A stretch of 60,812 nucleotides of DNA, taken from positions 1 through 60,812 of the forward strand of contig JAGBMX010000066.1 of NCBI GenBank assembly GCA_017634675.1, given 5' to 3'. The notes under the pieces were generated by a model. The model ran no database searches, was not told where the DNA came from, and saw nothing but the letters and a program-made list of their open reading frames with translations. Positions 1 to 13,463 of this stretch are shown piece by piece. A program made the position numbers and the translations under genes. This DNA comes from Selenomonadaceae bacterium (lineage in GTDB: Bacteria; Bacillota; Negativicutes; Selenomonadales; Selenomonadaceae). Numbering within the stretch: the first letter of the stretch is position 1; each line of letters opens with the position of its first letter.

Positions 1-60
1 ATAGCCAGTCTCGGCTATATCGCCATGACTGACTATTACATCAAAGTTTGTAAAACCTAG
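1..60 (+). CDS. Group II intron reverse transcriptase/maturase, C-terminal end (partial)
   Basis: Frame 1 reads IASLGYIAMTDYYIKVCKT and stops at 58-60. The GY..(M/L)TDYY.KV pattern is the usual C-terminus of group II intron-encoded proteins, which combine reverse transcriptase and RNA maturase activity to splice and move the intron. The stop lies just before domain V, as expected for an ORF housed in domain IV. Only 19 residues are visible, so catalytic domains cannot be judged. Confidence 0.8.
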   Translation: MASLGYIAMTDYYIKVCKT

Positions 61-139
61 AGAACCGCCGTGTACCGAACGGTACGCACGGTGGTGTGAG
101 AGGTCGGCTGGTCAAATAATGGTCAGCCTCCTACTCGAT
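1..139 (+). mobile_element. Group II intron, 3' end (IEP tail, domains V and VI)
   Basis: The window opens inside a group II intron. Three bases after the maturase stop codon lies domain V: lower stem ACCGCCGTG (64-72) with CACGGTGGT (87-95), upper stem TACC/GGTA closed by a GAAC loop, and the two-base CG bulge at 85-86 that is diagnostic of this catalytic domain. Domain VI follows (101-135), and the intron probably ends at the CTACTCGAT at 131-139, matching the usual AY 3' terminus. The 5' part lies outside the window. The intron sits in plus orientation, its last base 6 bp from the dctM stop codon, so it is antisense to that operon and probably does not disrupt a gene here. Confidence 0.88.
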
Positions 140-145
140 TAAAAG

Positions 146-1456
146 TTACTTCACATATCCCATAAGACCCGGCAACCACAAGGAAAGAGCGGGGATATAG
201 GTTACGAGGAGGAGTACCACGATTATCGCGATAAAGTACGGCATCAGCCATTTTACCACAGATTCAAGCTGTACCCCGCCGACTTTTACGCCGACAAACA
301 GCGTTGTGCCAACGGGCGGCGTTATCGTGCCGATACAGAGGTTAAGTATCATAAAGATACCGAAGTGAATCGGATCGACTCCGAGAGCCGTGCAGACAGG
401 GAGGAAAATCGGCGTAAAGATAAGGCAGGCGGGGGTCATGTCCATAAATGTGCCGACTACAAGGAGAAGCACGTTTATGATAAGCATGATGGCGATGGCG
501 GATTCGGTAATGCCCAACAGTCCGTCGGATACGGCTTTAGGAATACCCGTGAACGCCATAATCCAGCTCATTATGCTTGACGTACCGATAAGGAAGATAA
601 TAATGCCCGTCATTTCCGCGCTTTCTTGCAGAATACGGGGGATGTCTCCCCAAGTGATTGATTTGTAGTAATAGAGAGAAAGCAACAGACTATACACAAC
701 GGCGACGACGGAACCTTCCGTTGCGGTAAAGATACCCGTTATAATACCGCCGATAACGATAACGATAAGGAGTAAGCAGGGAATAGCTTCCAAAACAATC
801 TTGGTTGCTTCGCTCATGCTGAAAGTGGTTTTGCTGGTGTAACCGTATTTTTTCGCCATGAAGTAAGCGACTATCATACAGGCAAGGCCCCACAAAATGC
901 CGGGGATATAGCCCGCCATAAAGAGCGCCGCGACGCTGGTGCCGCCGGACACAAGCGAGTATGTAATCATAATGTTGCTTGGGGGGATAAGAAGACCGGT
1001 AGGCGCCGTTGCGATATTTGTCGCCGCAGAGAAATTGGGATCGTAACCGTCCTTTTTCTCAACGGGACCTATCATGGAACCCATGGCGGAAGCCGCCGCG
1101 GTACCGGAGCCGGAAATGGAACCGAAGAGCATATTTGCGACGACGTTGGTTTGAGCCAAAGCGCCGGGAGTTCTGCCGGTGACGAGCTTTGCAAGGTTGA
1201 TAAGGCGTTCTGCGATACCGCCTCTGTTCATAATGCTACCCGCTAAGATAAAGAAGGGGATAGCGAGAAGCGAGAATATGGAAATACCTGAGAACACCCT
1301 CTGCGCGCCGGTTAGAACCGCTGCGTCAAAGGCGAGAGTGGGAAGTATCGCCGCTATGGAAGAAACCGCAAGGGCGATCGCTATAGGCATGCCGATGGCA
1401 AGCAAGAACAAAAGGGTAACTAATATAATAAGACCCGAAAATACAGCTATACTCAT
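146..1456 (-). CDS. dctM: TRAP transporter large permease, DctM family
   Basis: A 436-residue polytopic membrane protein with about a dozen hydrophobic segments, the normal size for the DctM subunit of tripartite ATP-independent periplasmic transporters. Family-typical stretches are visible, such as AIPFFILAGSIMNRGGIAERL near residue 65, the GSGTAAASAMGSM segment near 115, and PPVGTTLFVGVKVGGV near the C-terminus. It forms the ion-driven channel and works with DctQ and the binding protein DctP encoded just upstream; the three genes are packed with 0-9 bp gaps and must be co-transcribed. The substrate (an organic acid) cannot be read from the sequence. A group II intron ends 6 bp beyond its stop. 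Confidence 0.93.
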   Translation of the reverse strand: MSIAVFSGLIILVTLLFLLAIGMPIAIALAVSSIAAILPTLAFDAAVLTGAQRVFSGISIFSLLAIPFFILAGSIMNRGGIAERLINLAKLVTGRTPGALAQTNVVANMLFGSISGSGTAAASAMGSMIGPVEKKDGYDPNFSAATNIATAPTGLLIPPSNIMITYSLVSGGTSVAALFMAGYIPGILWGLACMIVAYFMAKKYGYTSKTTFSMSEATKIVLEAIPCLLLIVIVIGGIITGIFTATEGSVVAVVYSLLLSLYYYKSITWGDIPRILQESAEMTGIIIFLIGTSSIMSWIMAFTGIPKAVSDGLLGITESAIAIMLIINVLLLVVGTFMDMTPACLIFTPIFLPVCTALGVDPIHFGIFMILNLCIGTITPPVGTTLFVGVKVGGVQLESVVKWLMPYFIAIIVVLLLVTYIPALSLWLPGLMGYVK

Positions 1457-1465
1457 CTCATCACC

Positions 1466-1966
1466 TCATTCCTTCGCTTCGCGCATTTTGCGCCTGTCAA
1501 CGCCGTTCATTATATCTATGATGTTTAAAACGCCGTAGATACAAATTAAAGCGCCGGTGATGGGAACCACGGTGTAAACCGTACCCATGGATATGCCAAG
1601 GGACGCTGTTTTCTGGCTCATGGTAAGCGCCATGATGGTCATTCCGCCGTAGAAGAACACGATAGCGGAAACTATAACGGTCAAGCACTCAATGCCCGCA
1701 TCCAAAAGTTTTTTCGGGGTGCCGGTGAGTTTATCCGCCAAAAACGCAACTCTCATGTGGTCCCGTTTACCGAAAACGTAAGCGGAGATTAAGAGCGACA
1801 TCCATGTGAAAGCGTATGTCAAAAGCTCCTCGGAAATGGTACTGGGGCTGTTAAATACATAACGGGTTATGATCTGGTATGTGCCGATAACCACCATTGC
1901 GGCGAAGATAAAGCAACAAACGGCGGAGAGCACCTTGTCTATGGTGTTTCTAATCGTGTCTAACAT
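1466..1966 (-). CDS. dctQ: TRAP transporter small permease, DctQ family
   Basis: A 166-residue protein with four predicted membrane spans (roughly residues 13-35, 50-66, 90-110, 130-150), the usual DctQ architecture. The ISEELLTYAFTWMSLL...SAYVFGKRDHMRV segment is characteristic. It scaffolds the large permease DctM in the cytoplasmic membrane. Its ATG directly abuts the dctP stop codon, and an AAGGAGG ribosome site lies inside the end of dctP, so the genes are translationally linked. Confidence 0.92.
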   Translation of the reverse strand: MLDTIRNTIDKVLSAVCCFIFAAMVVIGTYQIITRYVFNSPSTISEELLTYAFTWMSLLISAYVFGKRDHMRVAFLADKLTGTPKKLLDAGIECLTVIVSAIVFFYGGMTIMALTMSQKTASLGISMGTVYTVVPITGALICIYGVLNIIDIMNGVDRRKMREAKE

Positions 1967-2998
1967 TTACTTCGCCTCCTTTTTCTCTTTTTCGACTTTG
2001 TCGTTGACTTTTTGGATATAATCGTAATACTCCTTGATGGAAGGATTGTTCTTCACGATTTCGTCCTGCAAGGGGAGCATTTTTTCCCTGAACTTGGACA
2101 TATCCACGTTGAGGAAGGTGACTTTTTGCTGTTCGATAGCGTATTTCTTAGCCTCTTCAACCTGTTTCTCCCATTCCACAAGCTCGACTTCCGTGGAATA
2201 TTTAAAGCCGTCCATGAAAACTTTCCTGTCAGCTTCCGGGAGAGCTTCCAAGAATCTGACGTTAGCAAGCACGATATCGGGAATCATCTGGTGCATATTA
2301 TTGCTGTAGAATTTCGCGACTTCGCCGTGTTTGTTTGCCGTAAGGGCAAGCTCGTTGTTTTCGGCGCCGTCGATAACGCCCTGCTGGATGGCGGTATAAA
2401 CTTCGCCGAAAGCCATAGGAGTAGCAGCGCCGCCTAAAGCGTTAACCATTGCGATACTTGCGGGCGACTGCTGGACGCGAAGTTTCAAACCCTTCATATC
2501 ATCGGGAGTATTGATGGGAGTCTTTGCGTAGAAGCTGCGAAGACCCGCATTGTACCAAGTTACCACTCTAAAACCTGCGTGTTCGGGGGTTTTATAGATT
2601 TTTTCGGTGAAAGACGGATCGTTCATGGTCGCAAAATACGCTTCCTTCGATCCGAAAAGATAGGGAATACTGAAGATTTCGAAGGTCTTTTCGACTGTCT
2701 CAACGTTCGGCGCGCCAACGATAACTATATCTATAGCGCCGGTCTGGTTAAGCTCGATAACCTTCTTTTGACCGCCCAAAAGCTCGTTGGGGAAAATCTG
2801 GATCTCATACTTATCCCCGAGACGTTCTTCAACGTACTTTTTAAAGGCGACAATCGCGGTGTGCTCAGGATGTTTCTCGGTTTGAGAATGAGCCACGCGA
2901 ACGATTTGCTTGCCGTTTCCAACGTTTGCGCAGCCGGACAGAGCAAAGAGCGCAAAGACGCAGGAGGCAAGAATGGCAAAAATCTTGCCAAGCCTCAT
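1967..2998 (-). CDS. dctP: TRAP transporter substrate-binding lipoprotein, DctP family
   Basis: The protein reads 343 residues from the ATG at 2998, chosen because it follows an AAAGGGG ribosome site and begins a lipoprotein signal (MRLGKIFAILASCV...LSGC). A 34-residue upstream extension in frame has no signal character. The cysteine in LSGC would be lipidated, tethering the protein outside the membrane. DctP hallmarks include LKLRVQQSPASIAMVNALGG (the conserved Arg contacts substrate carboxylates), TPMAFGEVYTAIQQGVIDGAENN and the lysine/glutamate-rich C-terminus. It delivers an organic anion to DctQM. The specific ligand is unknown. Confidence 0.92.
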   Translation of the reverse strand: MRLGKIFAILASCVFALFALSGCANVGNGKQIVRVAHSQTEKHPEHTAIVAFKKYVEERLGDKYEIQIFPNELLGGQKKVIELNQTGAIDIVIVGAPNVETVEKTFEIFSIPYLFGSKEAYFATMNDPSFTEKIYKTPEHAGFRVVTWYNAGLRSFYAKTPINTPDDMKGLKLRVQQSPASIAMVNALGGAATPMAFGEVYTAIQQGVIDGAENNELALTANKHGEVAKFYSNNMHQMIPDIVLANVRFLEALPEADRKVFMDGFKYSTEVELVEWEKQVEEAKKYAIEQQKVTFLNVDMSKFREKMLPLQDEIVKNNPSIKEYYDYIQKVNDKVEKEKKEAK

Positions 2999-3227
2999 AA
3001 ATAAAACCCCTTTCGTTAAAATAGAATGATACCGGGGGTAGTTCCCAAAAACCGCTTGATTTCCTTGACGATTCCTCATCCATTCCGGGCGGGAAAGCAT
3101 CGAAAACAGGTTTTTAGAACTTCCCTTAAAACACTCTTATTCTATCTCATTTAAAATTTTTTGTAAATAAAAATAAAAATTTTCTCATAAATTAGAAAAG
3201 GATGAGAAATATGTAAAAACCAAGTAA

Positions 3228-3252
3228 AAAAAGCGCCCTTTCGGACGCTTTT
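3228..3252 (-). terminator. Terminator after flgE
   Basis: On the minus strand an AAAAGCG..CGCTTTT hairpin with a GAAA-type loop region and a run of seven T follows the flgE stop by a few bases. Confidence 0.7.
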
Positions 3253-3253
3253 C

Positions 3254-4768
3254 TTACCGTTTCATGTTTATGGCTGTTTCAATCATTTCGTCGCCTACGG
3301 TGACTACTTTTGAATTGGACTGGAAACCTCTCTGGGTTATTATCATATCCGCAAATTCGTTCGCAACGTCAACGTTGGACATTTCAAGGGCGGATGGGGT
3401 TATGGTAACGCCGAAACCCGCAGCCGAATTAATCATGGGGACGCCAGAGTTATCACTCTGCCTGTAAAGACTCGTTCCCGTTTTGGTTAAACCCGCAGAG
3501 TTGGTAAAATGCGCTAAGGCGACTTGCGCTTCGGCGCGGCGCACATTGTTTGTATATATTCCCGTAATTACGCCCGAGTTGTCTATCTGAATTTCCTTTA
3601 ACACGCCTTCCGTGTTGCCATCGCTTTCGGAAGAAACCGTAGTGCCGCTTGCAAACTGCGTCAGTTCCGCAAAATCAAGGGTGACGTTTTGAGTCGTAGG
3701 CATTGTAGGCGCCGTAGGATCTGTAGGGTCGGTAGGCGCTTCTCCGCCCGTATCGGTTCCGCTCGAAGGGAAATTGAGAGTAATAAGTCCCGTTATATCC
3801 GGCATACTCCCTTCTTCTGCGGAGGTAACTAAATTTCCCGCAGAATCGAATTGAATTTCCGCCGCATTTAGCGTGGCGGTTATCGGATTTCCGTCGGCAT
3901 CGTAAAATTCTGCGGTGGTAACGTCGCCTTTAGCTATATTCGTATTGGGGGACAAGGATACCAGCCATTTGTTTGTGGAACTTACAACGCCGTTTTCGTA
4001 ATTTCCCTCTCGTACAAAATATACGGGAATTTCATGAGTATTGCCGAGACTGTCGTACACGGTGGCGGAAGCGGTTATGGGCAAGCTGTTTCCGATTTTA
4101 TAAGAACCGCTGGTCTGAAGCACAACGGTACCGTCGCTTAATGTTATACTTGCGGGATTAGTGTCGGTAGCGATTACTCCTCCCGTGTCTTCGTCAATTT
4201 CGCCGCCGCTGATTCCCGTCACCATAGGCACGTTTGCGCTTAAATTGTAATAGTAGTCAACCTCCGTAGTAGGCTTTGCTTCCATCACTTGACCTTTTGC
4301 AACCGTTATATTCCCGATTGCGCCGGTAGTGTCGATAACGCCGTCCGTCGCCGTCCACCCCTGCACAAAATGACCGCTGCCGGGAAGCACATAATTTCCC
4401 GCCGCATCAAATTCAAATGCGCCGTCTCTCGTATAATAAATATCGTTGCCCTTTTGCACAACAAACAAGCCGTCACCCGAAATGCAAAGATCCGTATTCT
4501 TTCCCGTTATCAAAGGAGCGCCGTCTTTAAAAATGGTGTCTATGGCGGAAACGTTGTCGCCAAGTCCGATCTGCTTGGGATTGGTGCTGCCGACTGTTCC
4601 GTGAGATGCCGTGGCATCGCTCAGGTTCTGGGAAAGCATATCCGCAAAAGTGGCGCGTCCCGCTTTAAAACCTGTGGTATTGACATTTGAAATATTGTTG
4701 CCGATAACATCCATCTTAGTCTGATGAGTCTTTAACCCCGAAAGTCCGGTATATAGCGATCGCATCAT
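3254..4768 (-). CDS. flgE: Flagellar hook protein FlgE
   Basis: The N-terminus (MRSLYTGLSGLKTHQTKMD..GNNISNVNTTGFK) and the C-terminus (LEMSNVDVANEFADMIITQRGFQSNSK) are the D0 coiled-coil segments shared by rod/hook proteins, and the 504-residue length fits FlgE more than FlgG. The middle contains the hook-domain blocks FVVQKGNDIYYTRDGAF and SLPITASATVYDSLGNTHEIPVYFV. A low-complexity linker of TDP/TAPT repeats near residue 345 is probably surface exposed. It polymerises into the hook outside the cell. The start could be Met1 or Met2. No other hook/basal-body genes are adjacent, so this gene lies apart from a flagellar operon. Confidence 0.9.
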   Translation of the reverse strand: MMRSLYTGLSGLKTHQTKMDVIGNNISNVNTTGFKAGRATFADMLSQNLSDATASHGTVGSTNPKQIGLGDNVSAIDTIFKDGAPLITGKNTDLCISGDGLFVVQKGNDIYYTRDGAFEFDAAGNYVLPGSGHFVQGWTATDGVIDTTGAIGNITVAKGQVMEAKPTTEVDYYYNLSANVPMVTGISGGEIDEDTGGVIATDTNPASITLSDGTVVLQTSGSYKIGNSLPITASATVYDSLGNTHEIPVYFVREGNYENGVVSSTNKWLVSLSPNTNIAKGDVTTAEFYDADGNPITATLNAAEIQFDSAGNLVTSAEEGSMPDITGLITLNFPSSGTDTGGEAPTDPTDPTAPTMPTTQNVTLDFAELTQFASGTTVSSESDGNTEGVLKEIQIDNSGVITGIYTNNVRRAEAQVALAHFTNSAGLTKTGTSLYRQSDNSGVPMINSAAGFGVTITPSALEMSNVDVANEFADMIITQRGFQSNSKVVTVGDEMIETAINMKR

Positions 4769-4895
4769 AATATATCTTGTCTCCTTATCGCATTATTTTC
4801 CCTCTAATTATTTTTATCGTTTTTTTTTGTTATTTCTTAAATTTTTTCATCAAGAAAAATTGGCGAAAATTGGGTGAAAAATCCGTTGAAATTCA

Positions 4896-4924
4896 TTGAC
4901 ATAACCGTTTTAAAGTGATAAAAT
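4896..4924 (+). promoter_or_regulatory. rpoB promoter (sigma-70 type)
   Basis: TTGACA at 4896-4901, a 17-bp spacer and TAAAAT at 4919-4924. Transcription would start near 4931, about 100 nt upstream of rpoB. Confidence 0.8.
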
Positions 4925-4961
4925 GAACAGACTGTATAGCGAAAATTATGGGTGAACTATG

Positions 4962-5009
4962 CGAAAAACGGGAATTGAGAACATTTCCCGTTTTTCGTTG
5001 TTTGTTTTT
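4962..5009 (+). promoter_or_regulatory. rpoB leader hairpin with T-rich tail (possible attenuator)
   Basis: A perfect 13-bp stem (CGAAAAACGGGAA at 4962-4974 with its complement at 4985-4997) is followed by a T-rich run (TTGTTTGTTTTTATT). It lies between the rpoB promoter and start codon, so it could terminate part of the transcripts. Its regulation is not evident from sequence. Confidence 0.6.
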
Positions 5010-5033
5010 ATTATTTAAGGGGTGAAGGATTAG

Positions 5034-8000
5034 ATGTTTCGTCCTGTATCTGTCGGTAAACGCAAACGCTACAGCTATGCGCGCATCAAGGAAGTCATGG
5101 AGATGCCGCATCTTTTGGACATTCAGAGAAATTCTTACAAATGGTTTTTGGACGCGGGATTATCGGAGATTTTTAAGGACATCTCGCCTATCACCGATTT
5201 TACGGGAAATTTGGTGCTTACCTTTGAAAGTTTTTCCTTGGGAGAACCGAAATATTCCCTTGCGGAGTGTAAAGAAAGAGACGTGACTTATTCTGCGCCT
5301 CTTAGGGTTAATGTGCGCCTTTTTAACAGGGAAACAGGCGAGATTAAGGAGCAGGAAGTCTTTATGGGCGACTTTCCCCTTATGACCGATACCGGCACGT
5401 TTATCATAAACGGCGCGGAGCGCGTTATAGTCAGTCAATTGGTTCGTTCCCCCGGCGCATATTATGGAGAAACCATAGACACGGCGGGCAAACGCCTTTA
5501 TAACGCTACGGTTATTCCGAACAGGGGCGCTTGGATAGAACTTGAAACCGATGCGGACGGTATTGTTTCCGTGCGTATAGATCGCACTCGAAAAATGCCG
5601 GTGACATATTTCCTTCGTGCCTTAGGCATTAGCTCTAACATGGAAATTGCCTCTCTTTTCGGAGACGATCCCAGAATTACCCTCACAATGGAGCATGACG
5701 GAGACGTTTCCACAAAGGAAGCGGCGCTTCTTGAGATATACCGTCGTCTGCGTCCCGGCGAACCGCCTACGGTTGATAATGCGCAGCAGATGATAAATTC
5801 CCTTTTCTTTGACCCCAAGCGCTATGATTTGGCAACGGTTGGGCGTTACAAGCTCACAAAGAAATTGGGGTGGAAACGCCGTATCTTAGGAAAGGTATTG
5901 GCCGAACCCATTATAGATAAATCCACGGGAGAAATGCTTATTCCCGCCGGCGAAGTCGTCACCGATCAGATGCTCGACGCAATCGACGTTGAAACGGAGA
6001 GGAACGTTTTTGGCGAAGGAAAGATTATTGAATTATATTTAAGGAAGGAAGACGAGTCGAAGGTTAAGATCCTATGCTCGCCAACCCTTGATATACACGA
6101 CCGCACCATTACCATAAACGATATAGTGGCTTCAATCAGCTATCTTTTGGGGTTGATGGAGGGCTACGGATACACGGACGATATCGATCATTTGGGCAAT
6201 CGCCGCGTCCGCGCAGTGGGCGAACTCTTGCAAAATCAATTCAGGATAGGTCTGTCTCGAATGGAAAGAGTCGTAAGGGAACGTATGACCATTCAGGACG
6301 TGGATGTTATAACTCCTCAAGCTCTTATAAACATTCGCCCGGTTGTTGCGGCGATGAAGGAATTTTTCGGTTCGTCTCAGCTCTCTCAGTTTATGGATCA
6401 GCATAATCCACTGTCGGAGCTTACCCACAAGCGTCGCTTATCGGCGCTGGGTCCGGGCGGACTTTCGCGCGAGCGGGCAGGTTTTGAAGTGCGCGACGTG
6501 CATAATTCGCACTATGGCAGAATGTGTCCCGTAGAATCCCCGGAAGGCCCTAACATCGGGCTTATCGGTTCACTGGCGAATTACGCGCGGGTCAATCAGT
6601 TTGGTTTTATGGAAACTCCTTACCGCAGAGTCGATAAAAAGACGCAGAGAGTAACGGACGAGTGCCGCTACTTAACTGCGGACGAAGAAGACGAGCATGT
6701 AATCGCTCAGGCTAACGAACCACTGGACGAAAACGATTGGTTCGTAAACGAAAGGGTTACTGCGAGGAAGAACGAGGAAACGACTCTTGTGCGCCGGGAA
6801 CAGGTGGATTATATGGATGTTTCCCCTCGTCAGGTATTTTCAATCGCAACAGCTATGATTCCATTCCTTGAAAACGACGACGCCAACCGCGCTCTTATGG
6901 GCGCAAATATGCAGCGTCAGGCGGTGCCGCTTTTAAGGACTCAGGCGCCTTTGGTGGGTACCGGCATGGAATATAAGGCGGCTTGCGATTCCGGCGTTAT
7001 GGTGCTTGCAAAACGAGCGGGTACGGTGGAACTGGTTACGGCGAATCAGATAAACGTAAGGACTGACGACAACGACTTAGATGTTTACCGTCTATTGAAA
7101 TATGAGCGTTCCAATCAGGGAACCTGTATAAATCAGGTGCCTATAGTATATAAAGGCGATCGAGTTGAAGAAAAGCAACCGATTGCCGATGGTCCCGCTA
7201 CTGATCACGGGGAACTTGCTTTGGGGTACAATATTCTGGTCGCTTATATGCCTTGGGAAGGTTATAACTACGAGGACGCCATACTGCTTTCCGAAAATCT
7301 CATTAAGCGTGATCTTTATACTTCCATCCATATCGAAGAATACGAGTGCGACGCAAGGGACACGAAGCTTGGTCCCGAGGAAATCACGAGGGATATTCCG
7401 AACGTTTCTGAGGAAACTTTGAAGGACTTGGACGAAACGGGCATTATTAGAGTTGGCGCAGACGTAAGACCCGGGGATATTTTGGTCGGCAAGGTCACGC
7501 CTAAAGGCGAAACGGAGCTTACGGCGGAAGAGCGTCTGCTTCGGGCGATTTTCGGCGAAAAAGCAAGAGAGGTTAGAGATACGTCTTTACGCGTGCCTCA
7601 CGGCGAAGCGGGAAAGATTGTCGACGTGAAAATTTTTTGCAGAGATAACAGCGACGAACTTCCTCCGGGGGTAAATCAGCTTGTTAGGGTTTACATAGCC
7701 CAAAAACGCAAGATTTCCGTCGGTGACAAAATGAGCGGGCGTCACGGGAATAAAGGCGTTGTTTCTCGCATCATGCGTCAAGAGGATATGCCGTTTTTGC
7801 CTGACGGAACTCCCGTCGATATCGTGCTTAATCCGTTGGGCGTGCCTTCCCGAATGAACATCGGACAGGTTTTGGAAACTCACTTGGGAATGGCCGTAAG
7901 AGTGTTGGGACAGCAGATTAAAGATGATGATCCAACTGTAAGGCAGCGTTTGACGGAAGCCGGATACAACATTGAAAAATACGGTATGCCGGAACCTGAT

Positions 8001-8810
8001 GTGGCGGGGATTCATATAGCCACGCCCGTTTTCGACGGCGCGAGCGACTCGGACGTGTTCGGCACCATCAAGGCTGCGGGACTTCCCGTCAGCGGCAAAA
8101 CCATACTTTACGACGGTCGCACGGGTGAGCCCTTTGAAAACGACGTTACCGTCGGTTGCGTGTATATGCTGAAACTTCATCATTTGGTTGACGATAAGAT
8201 TCATGCCCGCTCCACCGGACCGTACTCACTTGTTACCCAACAGCCTTTAGGGGGCAAGGCGCAGTTTGGCGGTCAGCGTTTCGGCGAAATGGAGGTTTGG
8301 GCGCTTGAGGCTTACGGCGCGGCTTATACTTTGCAGGAAATTTTGACCGTAAAATCCGATGACGTCGTGGGACGCGTTAAGGCTTACGAATCCATAGTCA
8401 AAGGCGAGAATATCCCCGAACCCGGAATCCCCGAATCCTTTAAGGTCCTTATCAAGGAACTTCAATCTATAGGCCTTGATATAAAAGTCCTGTCGGAAGA
8501 CGCTAAAGAGATAACCATAAAGGACGAGGACGATGACGATATAGGCGAAAAGGCTAAGAATCTCGATCTTGATGTGGACGGCGTAAATCCTGAGCCTGAA
8601 ACGCCTGATGAAAACGATGAAAAAGATTCGTACGACAGCAACAGCGATGACGAGGATATTTCCGATATGGATATTTCAGACGTTGATATTTCAGACGAAG
8701 ATATATTAAATGCGGACATAAGCGACGATGACATAATAGCCGACCTTGACGATATGTCCGATTTCGACTTGAATGTAGACGTAGATGTGGATGATTATGC
8801 GGACGACTAA
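5034..8810 (+). CDS. rpoB: DNA-directed RNA polymerase subunit beta
   Basis: The 1258-residue protein is RpoB, the beta subunit forming half of the polymerase active cleft. Visible hallmarks include the rifampicin-region sequence [27 protein letters not shown] with [32 protein letters not shown] following, and the C-terminal [30 protein letters not shown] block that contacts beta'. A strong AAGGGGTGA ribosome site precedes the ATG. Unusual is an acidic tail of about 95 residues (roughly 1164-1258), rich in Asp and containing repeated DISD units, beyond the conserved C-terminus. rpoC follows after 20 bp and is co-transcribed. The usual rplJ-rplL genes are not upstream; flgE is, on the opposite strand. 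Confidence 0.98.
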   Translation: MFRPVSVGKRKRYSYARIKEVMEMPHLLDIQRNSYKWFLDAGLSEIFKDISPITDFTGNLVLTFESFSLGEPKYSLAECKERDVTYSAPLRVNVRLFNRETGEIKEQEVFMGDFPLMTDTGTFIINGAERVIVSQLVRSPGAYYGETIDTAGKRLYNATVIPNRGAWIELETDADGIVSVRIDRTRKMPVTYFLRALGISSNMEIASLFGDDPRITLTMEHDGDVSTKEAALLEIYRRLRPGEPPTVDNAQQMINSLFFDPKRYDLATVGRYKLTKKLGWKRRILGKVLAEPIIDKSTGEMLIPAGEVVTDQMLDAIDVETERNVFGEGKIIELYLRKEDESKVKILCSPTLDIHDRTITINDIVASISYLLGLMEGYGYTDDIDHLGNRRVRAVGELLQNQFRIGLSRMERVVRERMTIQDVDVITPQALINIRPVVAAMKEFFGSSQLSQFMDQHNPLSELTHKRRLSALGPGGLSRERAGFEVRDVHNSHYGRMCPVESPEGPNIGLIGSLANYARVNQFGFMETPYRRVDKKTQRVTDECRYLTADEEDEHVIAQANEPLDENDWFVNERVTARKNEETTLVRREQVDYMDVSPRQVFSIATAMIPFLENDDANRALMGANMQRQAVPLLRTQAPLVGTGMEYKAACDSGVMVLAKRAGTVELVTANQINVRTDDNDLDVYRLLKYERSNQGTCINQVPIVYKGDRVEEKQPIADGPATDHGELALGYNILVAYMPWEGYNYEDAILLSENLIKRDLYTSIHIEEYECDARDTKLGPEEITRDIPNVSEETLKDLDETGIIRVGADVRPGDILVGKVTPKGETELTAEERLLRAIFGEKAREVRDTSLRVPHGEAGKIVDVKIFCRDNSDELPPGVNQLVRVYIAQKRKISVGDKMSGRHGNKGVVSRIMRQEDMPFLPDGTPVDIVLNPLGVPSRMNIGQVLETHLGMAVRVLGQQIKDDDPTVRQRLTEAGYNIEKYGMPEPDVAGIHIATPVFDGASDSDVFGTIKAAGLPVSGKTILYDGRTGEPFENDVTVGCVYMLKLHHLVDDKIHARSTGPYSLVTQQPLGGKAQFGGQRFGEMEVWALEAYGAAYTLQEILTVKSDDVVGRVKAYESIVKGENIPEPGIPESFKVLIKELQSIGLDIKVLSEDAKEITIKDEDDDDIGEKAKNLDLDVDGVNPEPETPDENDEKDSYDSNSDDEDISDMDISDVDISDEDILNADISDDDIIADLDDMSDFDLNVDVDVDDYADD

Positions 8811-8830
8811 CAGAAGGGAGTGCCGTTTCT

Positions 8831-12796
<3,966 letters not shown>

Positions 12797-12835
12797 CCGA
12801 GGCAAACAGAGTTTTGACAAAATAATACGGCATAA

Positions 12836-12897
12836 TTAAAAGAAGCGATCGTTGATATTTCGAATAAGTTCCGAAATGTCATGGTCGCTTCTTTTAA
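12836..12897 (+). terminator. Terminator after rpoC
   Basis: TTAAAAGAAGCGA (12836-12848) pairs exactly with 12885-12897 around a 36-nt loop that itself contains a TTTCG/CGAAA helix; the descending arm ends in a T-rich stretch. Confidence 0.7.
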
Positions 12898-12938
12898 GTC
12901 TATGTTTAAATTTAACCCGCGAATAGTAGCAATTTAAC

Positions 12939-13186
12939 GTTACTATTCACGGGTAGTAAAAAAAGAAAAGTATTGCTCTTCATGGTCAACCCCTCTGCCC
13001 TTCGGGCACCTCCCCTTTCAGGGGAGGCTCTCTGATTTCTCATTTTGTGGATATATAATAGAAAAGTCACCTTCACGTTGCCTCCCCTGAAAGGGGAGGG
13101 GGACCGCGAAGCGGTGGAGAGGTCGACCATGAATGGCACTAATTCACCTTTCGCACCACTATGTTGTATTAGCCGTGAATAGTAAC
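12939..13186. mobile_element. MITE copy 1 (GTTACTATTCACGG family)
   Basis: A 248-bp non-coding element with inverted ends GTTACTATTCACGGGTA and its near-complement at 13170-13186. Inside are two palindromic CCTCCCCTTTCAGGGGAGG-type blocks and CCGCGAAGCGG/CCCTTCGGG hairpins. It contains no transposase; short ORFs inside are by-products of the repeat. No clean target duplication is seen here, and a degenerate second end (near 12915-12930) suggests an older insertion beside it. Confidence 0.8.
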
Positions 13187-13318
13187 TTTACCGCATCTTT
13201 CAAACTGTTATGTGAGGCTGTTTCTTTTAATTGCTATTATTTTTAATTTTCATATTATATTTGAAGAGAATGTATGAATAAATTTATGAAACGGCCGTGG
13301 AGTAACCCTTGTTTTTCA

Positions 13319-13347
13319 TTGACACAACTATTTCCAAGTGCTATAAT
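13319..13347 (+). promoter_or_regulatory. Consensus promoter upstream of the FliD-like gene
   Basis: TTGACA (13319-13324), a 17-bp spacer and TATAAT (13342-13347) form a perfect housekeeping-sigma promoter; this is not a sigma-28 flagellar promoter. The predicted start is near 13354. Confidence 0.85.
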
Positions 13348-13361
13348 TTTATTAAAAGAAG

Positions 13362-13417
13362 GGCGCTCACACGTTGGCGCTCACACGTTGGCGCTCACAC
13401 GTTGGCGCTCACGCGTT
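13362..13417. repeat. Four tandem copies of a 14-bp repeat in the 5' leader
   Basis: GGCGCTCACACGTT is repeated four times head to tail; the last copy has one change (CACGCGTT). The array begins about 8 nt after the predicted transcription start and ends 46 bp before the ATG of the FliD-like gene. Confidence 0.95.
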
Positions 13418-13463
13418 CGTAACATGGATGTGAACCGAGTTTCTCACGGAAGGAGAATGACTT

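Noticed and set aside
8462..8734. Ser-rich minus-strand ORFs opposite the end of rpoB
   Set aside because: They are shadows of the Asp-rich RpoB tail.
12939..13186. ORFs of 60-140 residues with SPSPFRGG or ASPERGGARRAEG motifs inside GC-rich intergenic stretches
   Set aside because: They arise at every copy of the same MITE and share only the repeat sequence; no ribosome sites or independent conservation.
13362..13417. CRISPR array
   Set aside because: The repeats are 14 bp and directly adjacent, without spacers.
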